DNA of 64,000 bases, taken from the NCBI RefSeq assembly GCF_021155765.1, contig NC_060116.1:13206001-13270000 (forward strand). The letters run 5' to 3'. The notes beneath the pieces were generated by a model that ran no database searches, was not told the DNA's origin, and saw nothing but the letters and a program-made list of their open reading frames with translations. Origin of the DNA: Diprion similis. Lineage: Eukaryota; Arthropoda; Insecta; Hymenoptera; Diprionidae. A program made the translations under genes and the position numbers. This document shows, one piece after another, positions 1 to 19,997 of this stretch. Each line of letters opens with the position of its first letter. Position 1 is the stretch's first letter.

Positions 1-1103
1 CTTTATTTAATAGCTCAATATACGTATAGGGATAATAAAAACCGGTTCTTTCTCAATTTCGATGTAGTTAATAATATGGTTTATTCCTTCTATATACATA
101 TATCTAAGTGCATTAATGATACGTGTTTGTTAACCTTGCGATCTATCGCCGTTAAAGGTCACTGAAAAATTTCAACAAAGTTGATACGATAAGGAATGTT
201 TCTCAATGTAATAAAGTCTCAACAAAGATTCATGACACGACACGGTTACGCGGACACCGTTTATCCTTGACTAGTAAGATTCTCAGGAATATCAATCACA
301 GGAAAATGTTCGTTTTCTTCTACGGTCAGGGAGTTCTCCTAATCGCTTTTACTAGTACTAACTGAAAACACTGTACGAGTACAAGGAATGGATAAGCCGG
401 GAATGTTTTTGATATTGCTTGGTAATCCTCCCATCCTCTTCCTAACTCGTACGATTAATATAACTCTGGAGCTAAAAATAAGCTGATTTTTATAAGATTA
501 TAACCCAGATAATTACCATCCGACGCACGTCATGCGAGTGAAACCGCAGACTTTATACAGACAGTTGTAACGGCGATGCGAAGGAAGTTACCTCAAGTGT
601 GAGCATATTCAGTCGGATTATCACATGTGCAAAGACACAGTACAAAGGAAATGTGAAATTGAGTAGATAAAGAATTATTTTGTCACTCCGATAAAACATT
701 GACTATAAATAACGGTGCCCGATGCAATAAAAGATTTGAAAAAATATGACGTTTGACAAATAGGTCGTTAATTTTCTCTTTAATTGTAAAGTATGAATGC
801 ACATAGCATATGATTGCAATGGCATGTTTCAATTAAATATGATGCAATCGAAAGTAACGATCAAGATACATATTTGAAAAATAGATCGACAATTTTCTTT
901 AAATACGATCAGTCTTCAATGTTATAAAATTTATATGCTAGATTCAAACAATGCGTTCAGAGCTTACGAGTGTCACCAGTGTTACGATTTTTTTCACTTA
1001 CTGTTTGTTGCATGATAAAAAATACATATTAAAAACTTCTGAAACGCATTCTTAATCAATTATTGAAACTATTTGTTTTCGGGTGGCATTTCTCGGCGCC
1101 TAG
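1..1103 (+). other. Intron 1 of ModSP unit 1, truncated by the window edge
   Basis: No coding exon is seen. Around 240-300 the sequence (CGTTTATCCTTGACT then a TCTCAGGAA stretch) resembles intron 1 of unit 6 near 52,570-52,620. This is therefore the first intron of unit 1, and its signal-peptide exon lies left of the window. Exon 2 starts at 1104 after a TAG acceptor. Confidence 0.6.
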
Positions 1104-4100
1104 TCCTCTTCGTATTCGATAACGTTCAAGAAGTCGTTGGAGATTCGCTACGGAACGATGATTTCGAAAATAATTGCGGGTAAGTGGATATCAGAATTCG
1201 ATTCGAAGATTTATCCGGTCCATAACACACAACTATGCAGACTAATTCGTCAGCCAAAATACGGATTTTACTATTTTATCACATCATGTGTCGTCATCTA
1301 ATTCATACATCTTAACTGCTGTCCACTCACTACGGAAAAACATAATTGTACATTATTTGAAATGCCATCATCATTCCAAACAGTGGTGGAGCCAATCACA
1401 CGACTACGCTCGAGTCGGCCATCCGTTGGAAAAGAGAAACGGAAACGAGTGGCCTAAGACGACCGTCGCCTTGTCCGGTGCCACCGCAGCCAAGTAACGG
1501 CCAGTGGAAGCTTCATCGAACACTTTGTGACAGCAACAGGGAATGCGATGTTGCTCAAGGTCTTCATCTCGATCCTGGTAGCCAGCTGGTATATACCTGC
1601 AGACCCAACTACAGGATAAAAGGGAGTACTGACGTCTTCTGCGGAGTCAGGGGAACATGGTCGGAAATTCCTGAGTGTATTGGTGAGTCCAATCTTAATA
1701 AAATCTTATGCAAATAGATTTTAACATAAAAGTGACGCAGCATTAGAGCAGTTGCAGCCAATGAATCGGACGGACATGAATCTTAATCAAATGCTGTTTC
1801 AGAGATAAAATGCGACGCTTTGAACTCCCCGTCGACGATCGCTTCATGCTATAATTTGGGCAAGTTGGTGAGCTGCGACACCGCGGTTTCTCCGGGTATA
1901 CGAGCCCAAGTATCTTGTCGCCAGGGATACAGGATGGACACGAGTTCCTTAACGAGTCGCAGAGATATCATCGTGTGCACTTCGAACGGAACGTGGGAAC
2001 CGGACCCCATAAGATGCATACCACGTACGTTTACGATTTGCGCTGTTCACCTATTTATAATACATACTTTCATCGCTCTCTCATATGGATAAGTCGTTTA
2101 CCCGAAAAGCTTTGCTTTTTTGCCTTGAGCTTAACTGTGCATAATCATTTCTAACGTATACCGATACTTACGCACGTTATTTTCCATTTTATTATTAGCA
2201 TCATTGATTTCCTTGGAATTATATTTGAGGAGAAATTTTAAACGGTCTCAATTAATTGAATAGAAAAATGCGTAAAGAGGTATGTCAATTACCTAAAGTT
2301 GTATTTTACAGTTCCATTGACTGTTTGAAAGAATATAAGAGTTACGAATTTTCGTAATTTTTTATTCAAATTTCAGACTAATCGATAAAGCTGTTTGTTT
2401 CGTATCGTGGTCAAAAAAATCTAACCCACACACGTACATAAATGAGCATTCGTTTCACAAAACACGAGTTCGCAACTTATTAGATATCGGACGAAAATCG
2501 AAGTGAGTGTTTGTCTTGAATAATCCTTGTGGGAGGGGAAGAGATAAATCACATAGTTTAAGTGGACTTCGGTGTACCTTCTCTTTTGTATGATTCTGTA
2601 AATTAAATAAACGTTCGATTTTCCGCCTGAGTTTTATACATCAGCATTCATACCGCGTTTCGAAAACATGAAGACTCTTTTTACTGAATACTTGCAGACT
2701 AATAAACCGGAAAGCCTTTGTTTGGTTCTTGGTTCATATCACAATCAATTTGCTTCCACTATGTTTTCAGTTTGTGGTGTTGCAATACCCAACCACACCC
2801 CGTTAGCATACAACGCAGAGAAAGCGAACGTCGGCGACTTTCCATGGCATGCGACCCTCTATAAAGAGCGGAACACGCGGCAAGGACTCAAAAAGGAGTT
2901 CTCTTGTGGCGCTACAATTATTCACACCAACCTGGTCATGACGGCTGCTCATTGCATCTACAATGAGAACACCAAGACCACGGAGTGCCCGGAGAAACTT
3001 TTTCTTCTCACTGGAAATACGTTCCGCGATTATGATTCCCCGTTGCATGATCGCCGAATTGTTCGACAGGCTGAGGTTCGTTCGTACCGCGTCTTATTCG
3101 TTTCTTTTGCTATTTCTTTTTGCATTAACTTCAAAGTCATCTTCTTTCAGGTGAAAAATGTTTACGTTCATTGCCAGTATTACGGACTGAATGGAAACTA
3201 TGCAACTGACATCGCGCTGCTGGAACTTAAGCAGCCCTTCGAATTGTCCAGCATTCTTCAGCCCGCTTGTTTAGACCTTTCTGGATACAGTCAGCAGATA
3301 CTGGAGCCTGGTGTTTCCGGAAAAGTTGCCGGCTTCGGTAGGACAGAACTAGGCGGCACGAGCGCCGTTCTGCAGACCCTGACGCTACCTTACATATCGT
3401 ACAGCCAGTGCAAGTCTTTGAAGAACAATGCCGAGGTTGAGGTCTTCATCAGTAACGATAAATTCTGCGCCGGTTATACGAATGGTGTGTAACGATCTTC
3501 GATGAATTTAGACAAACAATAGTCAGTATGTTACTAATGTGGGGTACTTTAGAAATTTTAACAGTTTCTCATTCTCTGTCAGTTTTAAATTCATCGATTA
3601 CTTTTTTTTTTTTTACCGCTAAGCACAGTTTTTTTGGTATGTTTTTCCACGATTGTTCGGAAATCGTTAAAATAAGTAATCGCTTAAATTATACTCTGAT
3701 TGGATAAGTTAATCTTTGCACAAGTGTTGAAATTTGTTTTCTCGGCATCGTTTTCTTTATCATTATAATGACAATAGTACAGATCTCGATAAGTTCCTAA
3801 TTTCAAATTCAATTATGTATTACATATTATTCAGACTTGCAGTTTATCTATAAATAAAGTTGGAACATTTCGTTGTACTTGGGCACTTACCGAAAGTATA
3901 CTATGGTGGTTCCGAAGAATATTAGAGAAAAAAAAGCTATGTTCACTGATACGGTTTCTGATGAAGAATGAGAGCTGGAGCTTCATATGAAGTTTTTTGG
4001 TGGAATTCGGAGTTGATTTAGCGAGTGAAAAAATTGGAAATAGGAGAAGAAATAATGGAAACGTGAAGAACCGTAATATTTTGTTGATTTCAGGATCGGC

Positions 4101-6462
4101 TGTGTGTGAAGGTGACAGTGGGGGTGGTTTGGTGTTTCAGAAAGATGACTTGTGGTACGTTATGGGGATCGTCAGCGTTGGTCTCGGCGTAGAAACCAGC
4201 AATGGGGAAAGGACGTGCGACAAAAATTCCTACTCGCTTTACACCAAAGTCTCGACATACATGTCGTGGATTCAAGAAGTGATTTTCTATTTGGAGCGAT
4301 ACAAGTCTTACCAAAGCTGCAGTTCCCGCATGTAAGATCTTTCCTCAAGTGTTTATGGACTGGTTTTATTCTTATCCTTGCTTCAGTTACTTCACCCTTG
4401 AAGTTCTAGGTGTGACAAATGCATTTCTCCTCTGCTCTCTCTCTCTCTCTCTTTCTCTCTTCTTCTTCGTCGTTTATTCTCAACGTACGGATTTGCAACT
4501 TGTCTTGAAACAGTCCGTCGGTACCAACGCACAACGGATCGGTCACTCCACGACCGTCCGTTACTCCAACTCCGACGTCGAGCTCGCCCACTTCTGCAAC
4601 GAGGCCGAGACCGACGAGACCGACAAAGACGAGCACTCCAGACCCCACCGGCTTCCGAATACCGACAGGATCCTGTCGGGTACCACCCCAGCCTCCTAAT
4701 GGAGAACGAAGACTTCATCCAGCTCTCTGCGAGGAAAACGCAGATTGTAGTCTTGTTGAAGGCGCAGCACTGGGGCCCGGAAGTCAGCTGGTATACAGCT
4801 GCAAGCCTGGATTTCGAATGAATGGCAGCACTGATGTCTTTTGCAGACTGCAGCTGGGAAAATGGTCTACGATCCCCACCTGCATAGGTGTGTTAAAGTT
4901 TTTATTATACGTGATTCGAAAGGTCGTATGAGCCAAAGAAAGTCCTATTGTGTGAAAGTAAGCATTTAAGCTGTGCACTATTATGGCGGCACCTGTCGCA
5001 CGTATATTGATAAGATGCTGTTGCCGAAGGAAGTAGATTGTCTAAAATCGGCACCAAACTTGCATTTGATAGAAATCACCTGCCCCTCACTGGACTCTGC
5101 TTCGATGATAGCGACATGCTATAGCCAGAATCAACGGAAGCCGTGTGATTCTATGGAGCTACCAAACATCACGGCTTCACTCGCCTGTCGACCCGGTTAC
5201 GCGGTAGACCCGACTCTTCAGAAGACAAGCAGTAAAACTGTGACGTGCAATATAAACGGCGAGTGGGAGCCCAATCCGATCACTTGCTTGCCAGGTAAGT
5301 GGTTGCGGCGTTTAACCCTGAGGATTCTCACGTGGTCAAGAAGCAATCAAAACGGTCGTGCCTTGAACGTCATTGTAATTACGTAACTCCTGAATTCAGT
5401 TCCAGTGTGCGGAATAACGAACACTCATTCAACACGAACCGTGCTAAATGGAATCGTTTTCGATCTTCCACATTTTCCATGGCACGCGATGGTGTACAAA
5501 CAAAAAAAAGCGTCCCAGGATCCTAAAGAGTTTCAGTGCGGTGCAACGATAATCCAAGACAATCTTCTGCTGACCGCCGCTCATTGCGTTTATGATCATG
5601 TATTGAAGACGGTTGAGATACCTGAAAAGTTTCACGTGATTACCGGGAACAAATTCCGCGATTACGACTCTCCGCTCCACGATTCACGTATCGTACAGAA
5701 GGCTGCGGTTAGTAGCATAATTTCGATTGATATTAAAAAATATTTTATTTCTTTTTTTCTCAACAATTCGTACAACTCGAGTAGCAACTCGTTAATTTTT
5801 CCTGCTTAGGTGAAAAGCATCCACATCCCTTGCGAGTATTCTGGTTCGCAGAGTAACTACTACGGCTCCGACATCGCGATCATCGAGTTACAGAAGCCGT
5901 TCAAGCTGTCCGGTGTTTCAAATCCAGTCTGTATGGATGTCTTGGGTACTAAAGAGCGGCTAGTAAAATCTGGTTCGGTGGGAAGACTGGCTGGGTTTGG
6001 TAGAACTGGATCAGGCCCATCGACCGCAACTCTTGTGACAACAAACAACCCCTACATAGCTCTTAGCGAGTGCACAGTGTCCAATAACAACGAAGACAAG
6101 GAGCTTACAGGGAACGACAAGTTCTGTGTTGGAAGTGGCAACGGTGATACTAAAAGATTTCCATTCACGTTTACTCCGAAGTAAAAAGTCAGAATAAGGA
6201 GAGTTATGATCTCAATTAAATTCCAGGAACGGACTCGTGCGAAGGAGACAGTGGTGGTGGTCTGGTGTTCGAGAATGACGGAAATTGGTACGTTATGGGA
6301 GTCTTGAGCACTTCTTTCAGGCCGTCGAGTGGAAATGGAACCTGCGACGGTAACGCTACCTCCCTTTACACCAAGGTTCCCGCTTACATGTCGTGGATTC
6401 GTAAAGTGATCTCAAGTTTAGAACGACATCAATCCTTTCCACCGTGCAAACCTAGTGTTTAA
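1104..6462 (+). CDS. ModSP unit 1: predicted double-protease modular serine protease, 5' end missing
   Basis: This is a secreted initiator protease of the Toll/melanization cascade type. Exons are 1104..1179, 1384..1682, 1803..2024, 2771..3075, 3151..3484, 4094..4331, 4514..4887, 5073..5294, 5406..5707, 5810..6143 and 6227..6462. Exon 2 (76 nt, ending NCG before GTAAGT) matches exon 2 of every other unit. No LDLa exon follows it: the stretch 1180-1383 has no LDLa sequence. Because exon 2 ends in phase 2 and CCP1 begins in phase 2, direct splicing stays in frame. Adding a 52-nt signal exon like the neighbours' gives 998 codons for the A-B product. If the A-B intron is kept, translation ends at 4335 with one protease (about 509 aa). 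Exon boundaries are read from GT/AG sites and paralogue comparison. The A-to-B join is an inference from phase. Confidence 0.65.
1384..4335 (+). CDS. Module A1: CCP1, CCP2 and active family-A serine protease domain
   Basis: CCP1 (1384..1682) follows a short basic linker and has six Cys and the PPQPSNGQWKLH motif. CCP2 (1803..2024) also has six Cys, as in the 'Wonton' domain of HP14. The protease is in three exons (2771..3075, 3151..3484, 4094..4335). It shows TAAHC (His57), TDIALLEL (Asp102) and CEGDSGGG (Ser195), so the triad is complete. Residue 189 is Ala, so the S1 pocket is not trypsin-like. The new N-terminus would be LAYNA rather than IVGG, after a non-basic residue. The CCP2 donor is CCAC/GTACGT where the others read CCAG/GT, so the first protease residue becomes Leu. 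The introns at 2025-2770 and 3485-4093 hold nothing I recognise. Confidence 0.85.
4332..4513 (+). other. A1-B1 intron with the A1 stop codon inside its donor
   Basis: The A1 reading frame ends ATG TAA, and the same bases form a GTAAGA donor at 4332. Splicing there leaves phase 2, and the acceptor before 4514 (TTGAAACAG) also needs phase 2, making an Ile codon across the join. The intron is 182 nt with a long pyrimidine tract. No AATAAA poly(A) signal is seen in it. Confidence 0.6.
4430..4468 (+). repeat. CT-rich microsatellite
   Basis: A run of CT dinucleotides passes into TTC triplets. It lies inside the A1-B1 intron and probably serves as its polypyrimidine tract. Confidence 0.85.
4514..6462 (+). 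CDS. Module B1: Pro/Thr linker, CCP1, CCP2 and family-B protease with Asp189
   Basis: The first exon (4514..4887) codes for a Pro/Thr/Ser/Arg-rich hinge of about 55 residues and then CCP1 (CRVPPQPPNGERRLHP). CCP2 is 5073..5294. The protease exons are 5406..5707, 5810..6143 and 6227..6462. LLTAAHC, SDIAIIEL and CEGDSGGG are all present. Unlike every other copy, residue 189 (codon 6232-6234) is Asp, the trypsin-type specificity residue. The activation junction is in the poorly basic stretch before VLNG. No signal-peptide exon fits in the 178 nt between A1 and this module, so it cannot be an independent secreted gene. AATAAA signals at 6643 and 6657 could end the transcript. Confidence 0.85.
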
Positions 6463-6642
6463 TGATCTCATTTGTCTGTTGACCACATTTTATCATCAGT
6501 GACGTAAAATATGCCTGAAGCATGACAAAGCTGCATGTCGTTACCTTACTTGGAAGGTTGAATATTTAAATGATATTTTGAAGGTATACAATGCTCAATT
6601 GTCTCAAATCCTGATTACTAAATATCATGATTAACAAACATT

Positions 6643-6662
6643 AATAAACAACCATGAATAAA
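6643..6662 (+). terminator. Candidate poly(A) signals of unit 1
   Basis: Two AATAAA hexamers (6643-6648 and 6657-6662) lie 180-200 nt after the B1 stop codon. Confidence 0.45.
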
Positions 6663-7113
6663 TATCGAAGTAACCAGTAAAATGTCTACTTTGAAAACAT
6701 TTTTATTACAGAGTTTGAACTATAGATATACAACATTCGCTGTAATGCGTTGTATGTGTCAACTGATCAAGAATAGGAGAATCCGCCACACACATGTGTA
6801 TTCTCTGAAAATCGCTGGATAAAATCCTCTGTTGCGTTAGCCGGTAGGTATAGAAATCAAATATTATCGATAAAGTCTCCTACTCCCGCGTCACTTTGCT
6901 AGGATATCCAAGTGACGGCGTGAAGATCTCTGTGTGGGGGATTTCCTTCCTCTTCTTTTTCTTAAACTTCAATCATAGTTGTTTCTTTCAAACTCCTCAG
7001 AGTACTCAGACTGCGGTGGCGCGAAGCATCAGCATGTAGTTCTAGTTATTCTTCTTCAATAGCTCAACGTACACTGTAGCTAATTATAACCGAAAATTGT
7101 CTGTGAGACTAAA
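6663..7113 (+). promoter_or_regulatory. Upstream region of ModSP unit 2
   Basis: This stretch between the end of unit 1 and the unit 2 start codon holds no ORF of note. The last 110 nt (TAGTTCTxGTT, then TAATTATAACCGAxAATTG just before the ATG) is conserved with the same position in units 3 and 5. A consensus NF-kB site lies inside it. Confidence 0.5.
6937..6946 (+). promoter_or_regulatory. Consensus NF-kB/Rel binding site
   Basis: GGGGATTTCC fits GGGRNWYYCC exactly and lies 168 nt upstream of the unit 2 ATG. Rel factors (Dorsal, Dif, Relish) use such sites to induce insect immune genes. If functional, this would place the gene under feedback from the Toll pathway it is thought to start. A single 10-nt match can occur by chance. 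Confidence 0.4.
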
Positions 7114-15170
<8,057 letters not shown>

Positions 15171-16454
15171 ACTACGACGATAGTGAATACGAATCAAGAA
15201 TCGTTGGTAACAAATATGCTTGGCGCGTCACAAGACTGATTGTCGTGCGACAGTGTTGTTATTGATACCTAAGAATTGAAATTTGCATGTAACACTTTGA
15301 AGAAACAGAATACTATACGTCTCAACTCCTAATCAGTGAACTCATGCATCGTCATGGACTAATGCGAAAACTAGTACAACGCATACTGTGACACCCTGAC
15401 TGTCGCGCACTCAGACGTCAGTGCTGGATACCAATTGTCTCAAGTAATGATAATATAAAGGACCGTGCGAGAAAATCGACAAGTGAGGAAAACAGATGAA
15501 AATCGTTTTTACGTTACTGAAATGACCGGCTTCAGAAATATTTCATAGCCTATGTGATTCGGAGCCAAGCTTACAAGCAATTGGCAAATTGATTTCAATG
15601 ATTTTTATTACATACGATAACTTGAAATATCAGGTGATTCGGACAACAAAATTATCAAATCGGATGGGTTGCATTAAATTTTTGAAGTATTGTGATACTG
15701 GAACTGAAGGGGGTGTCCTAGTCGATTTCGACGTTGCATATATCTGCAAATATTAAAGTCAGCATATGTTAAACGAGAAAAAGGCTTAACGACCCCATTC
15801 TATACACAATTCGAACAAAAACAATCCAACACATTTTTATTTTTATACTAGAACGATTTCGTAGGGAAGAGCGAAGTGACTATCAGGGAGAAGAGATACT
15901 CGTAGATATGCGTTTTGATTGCTCTTGTAGCAAATGCCGCGAAAAAAAAAAAAATTATACGCCCTCGTACCACCAAATTCGCCTTTTTGGCACATACATA
16001 CGTCCTCATACCATTAGATAGGCGATGTGATTTTCTCTTATACTTTTTCACCGCAAATTTACTTTCTTTCCTCATTTACGAGGGAAATGTCTCTTTTCCC
16101 GCATTTATGGGATTAATTTCATTGACTGGAAAAAAAAATTCAATTTGCTTGCGTTTTTACCGAACAATTTATCTAAGGTGTCGAAAATGAGGAAATTCAC
16201 ACGGGCACTAAACGCACCCCCAGGAATGATCATCGACTTTATTCCCTCGTTGCATAATGTACTATTATTCCCGACTCAACCACAAATTTAACTTTTTTGA
16301 CCTGATAACCTAGACGAAAGTGGCATATTTTTTCCGCATTTGCGATTGATGCTATTGTGAAGTGTGTTTTTTTTCTTCTTATCGTTATTCATATCAGACT
16401 TTGGACGGTTTTTTCCCTCTCGAACGTAGAGTCCGATCATACTTATTTATCTCG
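15171..16454 (+). other. Spacer between units 2 and 3
   Basis: This is 3' flank of B2 and 5' flank of unit 3. It holds A/T runs and short ORFs whose conservation at 43 kb is explained by the segmental duplication. I see no gene. Confidence 0.6.
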
Positions 16455-16606
16455 AACTCTCCAGTTCGCGCTGACCGAATTGTAGGTTGGCTGGTTAGCT
16501 GAGTGACAGGCACGAAGAGCCAGTACGTAGTTCTTGTTGGATTTCCTAAGGTTCGATGCACTGCAGTCATTGATAATTACAACCGATAATTGTTCGTGAG
16601 GATATA
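16455..16606 (+). promoter_or_regulatory. Conserved ModSP promoter block, unit 3 first copy
   Basis: AACTCTCCAGT lies 152 nt before the ATG. After it come a TGACCGAATTGTAGG stretch, GTTGGCTGGTTAGCTGAGTG and TAGTTCTTGTTG. The same order recurs 155 nt before the ATG at 22,330, 152 nt before 43,826 and, more diverged, 175 nt before 51,932. The conserved order and distance suggest the core promoter and 5' UTR. Confidence 0.5.
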
Positions 16607-19600
16607 ATGACGGAAAAATACGCCGTCAAATGTACCGTGACTCTAACTTTCATTTGTGGTAAGTGATGACGTAGTAGTTACAAGTGTAGCGATGAAGATA
16701 CGGGTGTACGTATCATTTAGCCGATTGCAAAAATAATACAGATGATTATCCTTCCAAAGGGCGTTGAATTTTTTCTTTTAAATGTAACCACTGCCGCTTA
16801 AGGAGATATACGTTCAATCCACTGTAGACTTTGAACCAAATATTTCACCTTGAGCGATTGTAATAACGATGTACGAGAACAACCGTGTCCAGCTGTAAAT
16901 TGAATAATTACATTAGAGATTCGCGAAAGTCCAGCAATAATGTTCATTGCTCGAACGTGTAACAGATTCGAGTGTCGTCTTGAAGTCAAAACCCGCTAGG
17001 CTTGTTCCAATCTTATAGTTGGATGAAAATATCCTTCAATGTGTGAATGTGGGAAAAATACGAAGCTATTCTTTGTCAGTTTCTAAATATTATAACACAT
17101 TAAAAGTATTTGCGCTTATCGCAATCGAGAGTGGTCAAAGGTTATCAGGGAATTAGAAGAAATTTGATACGGTCCGCTGTTGATACGGTGATTCCTAATC
17201 AAATGAAAAAATAAAAATAAATGTACGACCGACTTCGAAGAAATTACTCAATATACTACACGATCTATAAAGAATGAAAAAATTATTTCTCCTCATGATT
17301 TAATAAATAGAATCTGACATTTTGAAGTGAGTGCAAAATTTCAATTCTAACACTAGATGATAATTATAACTGTATTAAATTATTATAATCGTTGAACAGG
17401 TCTATCAAGTATATTCTTTTTTAAAAAGGTTATAAACCGATTTTACTCTCGATTTTCACGAATTACATAAATATGGTAGACGTCGCAATTTTGATCATGG
17501 AAGAGCCGTCTCTAATATCCCTAACACATTCCTGAAAAATGCTCGCCTGCTGCCGGATACCAGCACGATCATATAAGCCGGCATAGTTCGTTTCAAATCG
17601 TACAAATTTCGTACCGATTACATTATATACGCTCACACGTGATAGACGACATCAGGATATAAAATGGTTTTCCTTCTCGATAATAATTATTCAAAGTAAT
17701 TATAGTTCTAATCATTTTTTCTACAATCGAAATTTGGCGCTGATGCCGGAAAGTTGATTGAATTCATCAATTCATAAGTAAGGAACAAAAAATTTATTTC
17801 GTTCATTTGAGAGCAAAGGCATCTTCGGTAAGTTTCATAATGTCGGTCATATTTTATTTTAAATATTTGTATTTATTGGTTTTTAATTACGTTTTTTTTT
17901 ATTTCTCTTTTATTCTCTGCATTGTATTTTCTCTTTTCTACGACGAAGGTCGGCTCGGTGGATTATTACCTGCAAGTACAAATCATGCGAATCGATAAAT
18001 TCAGATCACGAACGGCGATAAACGACGACAATTTATGCTGAGATGGAAATTTCGATTTTCTGAAACTAGCTAGTAATGAACCAACGTCATTTCGAAAATT
18101 CCATTTCAAATTTCACCAATGCAGCGTAGCAAGCACTTTCAGGTAAAATGCGTAAAATTCATCCAAATCGGTGAATCGGTTGACGAGTCGCGAAAAAACA
18201 CACGCGACGAATCGATCACCTTCTCCTCTTGAACTCGGTACAAAAATATCATGTTTACTCTCTGCGCTGCCTTACGCTAGCGAGAGGAAATACCCAGGCA
18301 ATACGCGGATGTAGACGCGATTTCTCCTCGACTTAACATCTTTTCAGAAGTATTAATCGTAAGAAATAGAAACACGGGGGTCAGGGGAGAAGATAACGAC
18401 AGTTATCTTCTGCACTTGCGTGTGTGCGTGTGTATGAAATACGTAAAAATACACGTATCTACTCGCAAAACAGCCAGGCTAATCTGAAAATGGATAGCTT
18501 CGAAGGACCGGTTTGACTCCGACAGTCAAGAAGCCTGTAAAACAGACCGAAATTGGATTGCAAAGAACCAAACTCGTATCCTCGCATTTGCCCGACGGAA
18601 GGATATAATTTTCAATTCTCATATTCTAGATCTATGTGCACGTAATCATTGCTACTGATCGCGCAATGGACAAAAAATGCGCTAAAAACTTGTGTAATCA
18701 GTTGGCGCATGGTTGACTTACCGCTGATTATCTGTCATATTGACCGTGAACCTTTGACGATTTTCGTACGATTAGAAGACATCGACTTTTGACTTACAAT
18801 CATGATCCCGAAAATATTTGCATCAGACACACATATTGAAACTTTTGGCCACGCGTAACGCCTTCAACGTTTATCGTTCGATCTCTAAAGCTGATATGAT
18901 GGATTTTCATTATTCCCAAATTTCACGACTGCGTATTTTCTCAAGAATTTTGTATCTTACTCTCTCGCGGCGCTGTCTCCAAAAGCACCATAATTGGATG
19001 GAATCACGTGCGTATTTATATAAGTAACATTTGGCCGATTTGTCCCGATGCGGAAAACACTTCATTCCCCGATTGAACTGATTGATTCGACGACCGTCAA
19101 CCGCCGCTAGTAGATTAAAACTCTGCAGTTGAATATAAAAATTTGCATAGATTTCCAAACCTTCTGGTTGGTGGATTTTGTGTTTAGTTTCATCAGTAGA
19201 TGAAGTTTCGATTTGCCTGAGGCAAAATATAGGAAATTTGAAGCCGACTAATCATCAAGTTTACGAAATTGTTCTCTGATAGTAATTCTTGTTGCGTAGC
19301 ACTCTTAGCATCCGGTAGCACTCGAGAAGCCGTTAGAAATCCACAATCGAACAATTTCAACTTATGGAGTTGCGGGTAAGTGGATATCGTGATCGGACTC
19401 GAATATTCCAGACGGTACGACATTTCCTAAATAAATGACGAAAACTTTACGGCAGAGAGGACCAGTTCACCTGTCAGAACGGGGATTGCATCGCGAGCGA
19501 ATCGCTGTGCGACGGAAGAGCCGACTGTTCGGATGAGAGCGACGAGACCCAGGAGGAATGCTTAAAGCCGTGGCTGACCTGTCCGTATTTCGCGTTCCGG

Positions 19601-19997
19601 TGTAATTACGGCGCCTGCATCGACGGCGACCGCACCTGCAACGGAGTCCGCGATTGTGCCGACGGCTCGGACGAGGATCTCCCGCGATGCGGCGGTCCAG
19701 CCACTCCGAAGCCCTTCACTTCCTGGGCACCGACGCCGACGCAACCGCCGACTGATATGGGGTCGTCCTGGGTGTTTCCTGGGTCTTGCGAGATCCCGCC
19801 GCAGCCAAGTAACGGCCACTGGAAGCTCGATCGATCACAATGCAACGACGAGCTGAACTGTCCCAACCCTCAAAATGGTGAGCTGGATCCTGGTACCCGC
19901 CTGCAATACACCTGCGATCCAAACTTCAAGGCAAACGGAAGCACCGAAGTCTACTGCGAATCTACGGGAAAGTGGTCAGAAATACCCGTCTGTGTTG
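16607..19997 (+). CDS. ModSP unit 3, first N-terminal module: signal peptide, two LDLa, CCP1 with no protease of its own
   Basis: The signal exon 16607..16658 codes for MTEKYAVKCTVTLTFIC. Exon 2 is 19300..19375 (ALLASGSTREAV..., then SCG). A 542-nt exon, 19456..19997, codes for two LDLa repeats, a Pro/Thr linker and CCP1 ([15 protein letters not shown]). No CCP2 or protease exon follows before the next N-terminal module. The module ends in phase 1 and exon 2 of the next one starts in phase 1, so it can be spliced on in frame. It could be an alternative first half for the protease at 30,161-31,523, an extra copy added to it, or a relic. The frame is fully open. Confidence 0.7.
16659..19299 (+). 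other. Intron 1 of unit 3, first copy
   Basis: Bases 17,660-19,300 are nearly identical to 27,370-28,962 and clearly related to 44,800-46,480. Short ORFs here (18818, 18910 complement) are shared only because of this duplication. No exon is seen. Confidence 0.65.

Noticed and set aside
4427-4510. Possible signal peptide (ATG then Ser/Leu-rich codons) upstream of B1
   Set aside because: It is translation of the CT microsatellite, its frame meets a stop before the B1 exon, and no equivalent exists before B2 or B4.
18818-19158. Short ORFs of 69 and 82 codons that recur unchanged at 28,481-28,821
   Set aside because: The match comes from the intron duplication. The third, more diverged copy near 45.8 kb does not keep the frames.
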